Shown piece after piece: positions 56,363 through 64,000 of a DNA stretch of 64,000 nt; position 1 is the first letter of the stretch; the number at the start of each line of letters is the position of its first letter. Below the pieces are notes generated by a model. It was not told the DNA's origin. It worked only from the letters and a program-made list of their open reading frames with translations, and ran no database searches. This stretch comes from Coffea arabica (Eukaryota; Streptophyta; Magnoliopsida; Gentianales; Rubiaceae): assembly GCF_036785885.1 (NCBI RefSeq), contig NC_092316.1:50663001-50727000 (forward strand), given 5' to 3'. The position numbers were made by a program, and so were the translations under genes.

Positions 56363-59300
56363 CAAGTATACGGGTCGAAATTGAGTATAGGGTATTAAGG
56401 GTCGAACCTACAATGAAGAATGGATAAGTACCGGTACTACTAAAATTTCTCTATTATTTAGACGATTAACAAATTGAAGGAAATAAAAGTAAGTTAGAAT
56501 ATGCAAGAAAATAGCAAATGAAAGCTCCTTCGATCATCGTATCCCTAACCACTCATGCAAGTGCAACTTTTGGATCATTGAATACTACTATTTTGGCTAG
56601 TTATGGGGTAATTTTCTTATACATGTGAATCCTATTCTCGTAGTGAATAAACTATACTTATAACTAATCCATATCTACTCTCGTGGTTATGAAATTAGTT
56701 ACAAGTTAATTACCTCTATAAAATTACATAAAATAAATTGCTAAAACCACAAAGGTGCACCTCTATTCTCGTGAGTGTACTCTCCAGATTTAGTATTTCT
56801 TGAACTAGTGTTAAATTGCAATTTTCATTGAGCAATTAGCACCTTTAGATAATCACAATTAATGGTACCAAGTTAATCATGATTTAGAGAAGTAAAAGTG
56901 CTAAATAATTTGCTCAAAATAAAAGCATCAAATAGCCAAGAAATAAACACAATACAATAATAGAAAGTTCAACCAAAATCCAAGGTATAAATTTTAGAAA
57001 GACATAATAAGCATAAAATTCAAACTTATTTATTAACTAAACTTAGAATCAACTACAAAAGATAAAGAGTTGAGAAGGTAGAGTAACCTTTGTCACATAA
57101 GCTCTGTGATGCCTCCATTTCTTCCTAAGGCGAACCAAAAGGTATCTGCGGAACGCCTGCCCAACTCTCGCCAGGACTCGGTACAATTCCAGTTCAACTT
57201 ACAGTGTAAAACTAACAACGAAAGTCGGAACAAGGATACAAAGTCATTTCCATACACGAATATTCAATCTTGCATCATAATTTCAAAATACAATCACTTT
57301 CCCCAAAGTATACAACTTCCAAAAGTATTTAGTCGATTACAATCGAAACTCTAATACAAAAGTTCATCCCAATGGTTTCTTCGAGTTTCACTCCATATCC
57401 ATTCCTGTTAAGGAAAACAAATCTACGAGGTGAGCAATTGCTCATGAGGTCAAGAAACACACATGCAAACACGTTGTCCAAGTAACAATGCCATTTAACA
57501 AGTACAATAGTAATATTTAAGTAAATAACAATTCAGGCGAGAAAAGTAAACAGAAACAATTCAAGAATATAAGAGTTCTCAGGAACTAATTTCCACTAGC
57601 ACGATCAAGAACCTCCACGAGTTGACACTCCGTCAATCGGGTAGCTTATAATCCGTAGAACTTCACTTACTCGTTTCCTGTTCACAGTTACTCCCCCTGC
57701 TCCGTGCCCGCACCTTTTTTTGTTATAGGCGATACTGCTCGAGTATGCCAAGCAAGATCTCCCCATTAGATCAAGCTGATACACGTTTCTCATGGCTCAC
57801 CAAGTTTCTCGACCGAGCCCATGCCGGCTCGACTCGCAAGGTCGGCCGATGAGATTTGGGCATCCCCCACTAGTATCACTAGGAGTCGAGGAGATTCACT
57901 CCAATCGACTTATGCAGCCATAGCATAATTAATCATTGAAACACTTCACTTAATTCACTTAACAAGTCATTTCAAGCAATTCACTTCAAGTAATTCAAGT
58001 ACACTTCACGTAAATATTCACTTCAAGTATTTCATATCAAGTAATTCAAGTACACTTCACTTAAATGAGAACAAGTGCGGTAAAGTATACACTCGACTCA
58101 GGATTTTCAAAATATTCAATCACTAATAACGATTAAGCACATAACAAGTTCACATAACGATTAAGCACGTAATAAGTTCACATACACTTGACACTCACCT
58201 AGTCAAAATGAGAGAGTGGTGCACAATTCAAGTGTTTAAGCGTCTGTTGTGAGGTTCTCTTGAAGGTCCCCTTGAATGCCTGAATAAACAATAATTATCT
58301 ATCACATACTATCGCTTAAAATCCCCAATTATCAAGGAAGATCGTACACTTGTACTGTCTAAAAAAATATCATGAAAATGAACCTTAATTACTCGTAAAT
58401 CGAGACTCTAATGTGTGGTTTAATAATACAAGGAAAATCTGATTTTCATCTTTGAAACCAAGTGTAAAACCGTCAAGCAATATCGAAGGAAAAAGGAGAG
58501 TTCCTAAAAACTCAATTCCCGTCAAGTTCAGAAATTCCAGATTTGAGGTGCAATCTTTGAAAAATCATATCTCACGCTCCATAAGTTTAAAATTAGAAAA
58601 CTTGGTACCGTTGGAAACTAGTTCCGAAGACTAAAAGTTCTTAGTAGACACTTTTCCATGATTCTAAATGAAAGACACTCAAATCTCAGTTTAAAGATGC
58701 TGACTTGCACTTCCAAGACAGATTCGGGTTTGATTTTTGGTAAATTTTGGAAATTCGGCAAAATTTATAGAATGTGAACTAGCTTCTGAAATTCGTAACT
58801 CAATTAGAATTCCAATCCAAGTTTAAAACACAATAATTAGAACAAGAATCGGAGTTTTGAGCGCCAAGATATATTAGCTCAAAATTGGTTAAACATGGAG
58901 ACTGTTGGGCAATTTTCCAGATTTGAAAGAATAAATTTGGTAACTTATTTGTACATCAAAACAGTTTTGGAATGACACCAAAATTGGTATAAATCAACTT
59001 CCATATGAGGACTACTCCTCTTTCAAATTTCATTTGAAAATTCACACGGGAAGGTAGTTAATTAAACTACCAAAGTTTAAGGAAATCCGAAAACAAAGCT
59101 GCCTTCAGGTTCTGTTTTTCTTTTTCGAACCTTTGGCCAATGAAATCATCTCAAACATGGTTCATTTATGAATAAAAGGTCTAATAAATATACAACTTAC
59201 ATTTGGTAGGTGATTAACAGTAAAAATTTCAAAATAACAAGTCCCAATTCGGGTTAAGCCGAAATTAGGGTTTTCTATCACTAGTGCGGTTCTGTAATTT

Positions 59301-61925
59301 GGCCATAATTCAGTCAATTCAACTTGGAATTGGGCATGGTTGATGGAGTTGGAAACTAAATTCATAAGGTTACATTTCATCAGAAGGAATCATTTTGAAA
59401 TTCAGTTCATAGCTAGCTCAAATTCAAGCAACAAGTCCCAGCACACCACTGACTTTCTAGCACAGCAGTAAAACAGAATTGGTAATTTTAAAGAACTGGT
59501 ACAGCATCCTCAAGCCGAATCAGGGGATGTATTTTATACTGTTAGAAAACTGGAAGTGTCTAGTTTCAAATGCCACAAACGGCACTTGATTTTGACATCG
59601 GAGCAAAGAGTTATGATCGTTCAAAATTCACTGCCAGAGAACCCTGTTACGCGAATTTCCAGTTTGTTCTTGTTCAAAACTCAACTTTTTCTTAACCAAA
59701 TCAAGTAATTTTTTGTGGAAACTTTCCACACAACCTATACAACATATCTACAACAAATTCAAGGTCATTTTATCATAAAAAAAATTGAACCAAGGGCTCT
59801 GCAAAAACAGGGCAGAATCGGCTAAGCTTCTCATGCAACTTTCCTTTGATTTTCTTTCCACTTTCTTAACTTATATCTACTTGTTTAACACTTAATCAAC
59901 ATAAATAACACCCATAATCATCATATCAGTCCAACATGTCCATTGTGGGATTTTGTAGAGCCCACTCCAAGTATTTTCAACTAAATAACAACATCCACAT
60001 GAAGCTACAAGCTCCAAGGCCAAATTTAATCCACTAGAACCAAGTTTAAAGGGTTGGGTGATTATTACCTCTTAGATGATGAAAAATCAGAAATTTTAGG
60101 TCACCAAAAGCTCACAGAAACCATGAGAAAGATGCTCCCTTCGTAGTCCAAGTGAATCTCCAAGTTGTTGTGAGTTTGTGTGGTGATTTTGGAGTGAAAT
60201 GGTGAGAAGATATGGAGTGAAATGAGAGAGCTTTTGCTCTTCTTCTTTGCTTGAGAATTTTCGGCAGCTTGAGAGAAAAGAGAGAGAGAGTGTAGCTGAT
60301 GGTAAAGCTTCTCTTGGAAGCTTGATAAAACTTGGGGCCAAAGTTTGGTGAAAGTCAACTATTAATAGTAATCGCGCGCGCGTGTTTCGTGTCCGTTTCT
60401 CTCGGGTTTGTTTCACTTGTGCACTAAACCTCTAATACACTTCCTTAAATATTATAATTATTCACTTTTAGTAGTCTAGATTAAGTTTCTTAAATCTCCA
60501 CTTAGCCACTCCGGCTCGATTTACTCTAATTTTCGATTCGCGCGCGATAAAGTAAAACTTAAAAGAAATTCTTGTAACGATAATATAAGTAACTACTACT
60601 AGGGTAATTAATCATAAAATACTTATTTTAGAATAAAACTATGAGTACTCACACATATTGATTCCTGAAGCCTCCAATTTGTCGTGTGGTGCGATTTTCG
60701 AAAACTTTCAGCGCGAACACGGTATAAGCTTAATTAGAACTCATTCACCTCTAATTTCTCAATTAACTTTTCTTAATCTACTATTGATCATTCTTAATTC
60801 TCCAAGATAATTGCACTCTCGAATAGAATTTCATCTCGAAACACGTGTACTCATTATTCCTCACTTAAACGAATCTCTGAAAAATTAAATTTGCTAACGG
60901 GACGTTTTAAAAACATAAGGAAGACATTGCTCCATACAAATGGATTTAAAATGGTTGAAATAAATTATTCGGAGAAAACGGTGAATAAATATTTAAATAA
61001 ACCAATAATATTCGATAAAAATAAGAAAATTTTAGGGTCCTCACAAGCTCTCTTCTTGCCTTCTTTATTCTCCAACTTCGTCTTCATCTAACTAATACAC
61101 AAGAAAGGATGAACTAGCTAAAACTAAACTATCCTACACTATCTAAGCTAAAGAGTTAAAAATTATTTAAGAACTACATTTTTTGGTGTTTCTTCACCCC
61201 CTCTCTAAGCTCTCTCAAATGAAGACATAAGCTCCGATTTATAGAGAAATCTTCAAGTCCTTCTCTTGCATCTCCAATGTGAACATAACTCCAAATAAGT
61301 TAATAATTTTGGCTCCAAGTTATATCACATCATTATAAAAAAATAAAGTCAAAAATTGTTGCTAGAATCTTCATTTTACAAATGAAAATCTTGTACAATT
61401 TGTCCCTCAAAACGTGAGAAAGAATGGAGGTGAAAACAAGTTGCGCAAGTGGAAGCCATCAATGTTGACTGGAATCCCTCCAGGCAATCCCTACAAGTTT
61501 CGACCAGATTCCTTGGAGGGATTCATCCCCTGCTTCACCAAAAATTCTCTGCCTCGAATCCCTCCAAAAACTAGCCGGATTGTTCGGAGAGATTCAAGTC
61601 GGCTTCTATTTTCGACAAGTTTCTTTATTTTCTTCTTCTAGTGACTCGAATTACTTTTGAAACTCATCATCCTTTTTTTGTGAACTTTTGGACTTCAATC
61701 ATCATATTTTAAGCTGATTTCTTGTTCAAAATGAAGTCTATTTTCAACTCCTACAAAAATAACCAACAATATGCAAATAAAAGAGACAAATATCTCATTT
61801 AAGAATTGGATTGCATTTAGAACCAATTCTAATAAATATTGATCATTTTCTTCCTATAATATTGAAAAAGTGACTAAAAGTAGAATAAAATATCATCCAA
61901 ATATGGTACAAAATAGACACGTATC
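56363..61925 (+). repeat. Non-coding dispersed repeat, copy 1 (split by an insertion)
   Basis: Begins CAAGTATACGGGTCG and runs 743 bp to 57105, then resumes at 61045 and continues to about 61925. It aligns with copy 2 (62352 onward) through landmarks such as TACCGGTAYTACTAAARTTT, CTCTATTCTCGTGAGTGTAC and AGTTAATCATGATTTA. After the insertion come CTTGCCTTCTT and finally ATCATTTTCTTCC and AAAGTGACTAAAA. It looks like the leader or LTR part of a large retroelement. No coding frame is present. Confidence 0.7.
57106..61044. mobile_element. 3.94-kb insertion of unknown class within the repeat
   Basis: The insertion is bounded by a 7-bp direct repeat, AAGCTCT, at 57099-57105 and 61045-61051. Copy 2 of the host repeat shows the uninterrupted order. 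The ends are GTGATGCCTCC on the left and, reverse complemented, GTGAGGACCC on the right, so only the first few bases are inverted. The interior has no long reading frame, no recognisable transposase or polymerase, and no internal LTR pair. The longest frames (60096-60416 minus, 106 codons) have no known family. Local duplications occur near 57950-58050 (CACTTCAAGTAATTC type) and 58130-58195 (ATAACGATTAAGCAC twice). Confidence 0.65.
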
Positions 61926-62351
61926 AATGGATAACAATTGAAGATTGGTGTGATAAACTAACTCATAAATTAACTCTATTCAAGCAGATACCAAGGATGG
62001 TTTCTTAGATAGATTTGAGTCTCTTAATCTACAGTAGGTTATAGATCCAAGTGGTACATTCTTGTACATTGACTGATCTTACATTTTTTTTGACATGCAA
62101 TTGTAAAACATTTGCAAGGAAATGTTCCCCAGGCATGATTTAGGTTGTACAATATAGTTTTAGACTTTAAAATTTTTGTGATAGCACCATTGACACCATA
62201 ATTTTAGTAGTTGTCGACACATACAAACATTTAAATTATTATTTGCATTGTCTAATATCTATATCTATACTATCTGTACAATATATAAAAAAGGTGACGG
62301 GTATTTTACATATACGTACAAGTTAAAAAAATCAAATTACACCCGTTCACT
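61926..62351. other. Spacer between the two repeat copies
   Basis: About 425 bases of AT-rich sequence without coding capacity or recognised elements. Confidence 0.4.
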
Positions 62352-64000
62352 GCAAGTATACAGGTCAACTAGTAGTTTAGGATATATATCGGGTCGATCC
62401 CATAAGGAAGAGTGAACAATTACCGGTATTACTAAAGTTTCTCTATTATTTAGACTATCAATGAATTATAACAAATTTAACCTACTGAAATTATACAAAA
62501 TAACAAATGAATGCTCCTTAGGTTATGGTATCCCTAAATACTTATGTAATTTCCATTTTTGGATCATTGAGTACTACATCTAAACTAGTTATGGTGTAAT
62601 TTCCTTATGCATTTGAATTCTATTTTCGTAGTGAATCAATTATACTTATAACTAATTCATACCTATTTTCATGATTATGAAATTAGTTATAAGTTCATTT
62701 CTTGAATGAAATTACATGAAATTAATTACCAAAACCCCATAGGTGCATCTCTATTCTCGTGAGTGTACTCCCCATGTTTAGCACGTATTGAACTAATGTT
62801 AAATCTCAATTTTTATTGCACAAATAGCACCTTAGATAACTACAATTAATGGTACCAGATTAATCATGATTTAAAGAGGTAAAGTGTTAAATAACTTGCT
62901 CAAATCATAGCAGTCAAATAGCCAAATAATAAGCACTAACAATCATAGAAAGTTCAACGAAACCCAAGGCATAAACTTTAAAGACACATATATAACATAA
63001 ATTCCAGAACTTGTATATTAGCTAAACTTGAGATCAAGTACAAAAGATAAAGAGTTGGAAAGAAATGTAACTCTTGTCACATGAGTTCATCTCCTTGCCT
63101 TCTTCATCCTCCAGCCTCTTCTTCATCAAACTAATAAACAAGAAAGATGAGCTAATTAGTTAAAACTATTCTACACTAAGAAAATGGAAGAACTACATTT
63201 CTGTACTCTTCTAGCTTCTCCCGTATGATCCGCTATTTTACTTCAATCTTACAAGTTTTGGCTATATAAAGATGAAAGAAGTCAAGAAAATGAGACCTAC
63301 ACCACCCTTTTACAGTTGCAAAGTAGTTCTCACATGTCTAGCATTGCATGTGCCTTATTGGAGGTGAAAATAAGTTTTTCGCGTAAAGAACAGCCTTCTC
63401 TGACCACAATCCGGCCAGAAATCCAGCCAAGTTCCTGCCGGATTGCTACAGTGACATTTTGGTGCACTTTCGTTCAATTTCCAACTCTGCTCCGATTTTG
63501 CGTCAACTTCAGCTGAACTTTTCTTGGTGATAAAAGCTGATTTAGCTCTTGACCAAAACATAAAACTTGTATCTCTTTGAGTTAGCTTTTCAATTCATCA
63601 AGAATCACCTTATTTGGATCTGTTTAGGTTAAGAAATGACCAAAGTACCCTTAACTGCTCACTGCCCTGTTTCAGTTTCGACCAATAGAAATTAGCTACT
63701 GTAATTCGGCTTTTTGACCTGGAAAATCTTCAAACTAGATTTAGATGTCTTCACCAAAGTTGTAGATCTATCTCTTTTCTTCAAATTGGTTTAAAAATCA
63801 TTTCAATCCGATCATTGTAACTCAAGTTATAGCCGAAATACCAAAATGTGTCAAAATTGTCAAAATGCATAAAATCCAAGTAAAAAGTGATAAAAACCTC
63901 ATTTAATCACTTAAAAGCATTTTTCACCAATTATAGCCAAAATGATTCATTTTCTTCCAATAATATAACCAAAGTGACTAAAAATAATATAAAAGTCATA
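62352..64000 (+). repeat. Non-coding dispersed repeat, copy 2 (runs to window end)
   Basis: Begins CAAGTATACAGGTCA and parallels copy 1 without the 3.94-kb insertion. Its last part (63940-64000: TTCATTTTCTTCCAATAATA, then AAAGTGACTAAAA) matches 61840-61890. Middle parts differ by substitutions and short gaps. No coding frame is supported. Confidence 0.65.

Noticed and set aside
60096..60416. 106-codon minus-strand open frame in the 3.94-kb insertion
   Set aside because: No recognisable domain, a second frame overlaps it, and there is no evidence of expression or conservation.
57106..61044. LTR retrotransposon as the identity of the 3.94-kb insertion
   Set aside because: No sequence near the left end repeats the right end in direct order, and no primer-binding site or polypurine tract was seen.
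1..64000. tRNA, rRNA or snRNA genes
   Set aside because: Scanned for the T-loop GGTTCGANNCC with a partner A-box; only fragments were seen (for example GGTCGATCCC at 62391), with no foldable cloverleaf.
1..64000. CRISPR array or bacterial operon features
   Set aside because: The DNA is plant nuclear; tandem units seen differ in length, are diverged and lack regular spacers.

Overview
The window is nuclear DNA of a flowering plant, most likely a eudicot. It is AT-rich and gene-poor. The genes have GT-AG introns, the nearest relatives I recognise are plant families (MAG2-like, PRE-type HLH, SKIP11-type F-box/kelch, RUP WD40), and the space between genes is packed with plant-type Ty1/copia, LINE, TRIM-like and MITE sequences. 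I could not name the species. All family assignments come from reading translations and from memory; no searches were run.

Only two genes look intact, both on the minus strand. One is a small two-exon PRE/ILI-type helix-loop-helix gene (9094-9852, 87 aa). The other is a four-exon MAG2-like RINT1/TIP20 gene (28242-32329, 813 aa) for an ER-Golgi tethering subunit. A further well-formed exon lies at 2128-2304, but the rest of its gene was not found.

Region by region. 1-9 kb: AT-rich sequence with the lone exon, a probable mitochondrial insertion (3.4-4.2 kb), diverged duplications and one CCGG-rich MITE. 9-10 kb: the PRE-like gene and its TATA box. 10-18 kb: no genes, several MITEs and a LINE scrap. 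18-21 kb: a decayed Ty1/copia element on the plus strand. 21-24 kb: a broken F-box/LRR/FBD gene cut by a MITE. 24-27 kb: a second CCGG-rich MITE, a 1.65-kb Mutator-like TIR element and a LINE 3' end. 28-32 kb: MAG2-like. 33-36.5 kb: LTR-like non-coding sequence holding a TIR element that carries a piece of a RUP-type WD40 gene. 36.6-39.2 kb: a second copia element on the minus strand. 42-44.4 kb: a 5'-truncated LINE.

44.4-54 kb is a tandem duplication. It holds two small TRIM-like LTR elements and two dead SKIP11-type F-box/kelch copies. The right copy keeps a full-length coding relic and a TATA box but has lost its start codon. The second TRIM element sits at a site that is empty in the left copy, which orders the events. 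56.3-64 kb holds two direct copies of a non-coding repeat; the first is split by a 3.94-kb insertion of unknown class flanked by a 7-bp duplication.

The most interesting item is the RUP-like fragment inside the TIR element. I found no new defence or metabolic system. The novelty here lies in transposon structure, gene-fragment capture and dated insertions.
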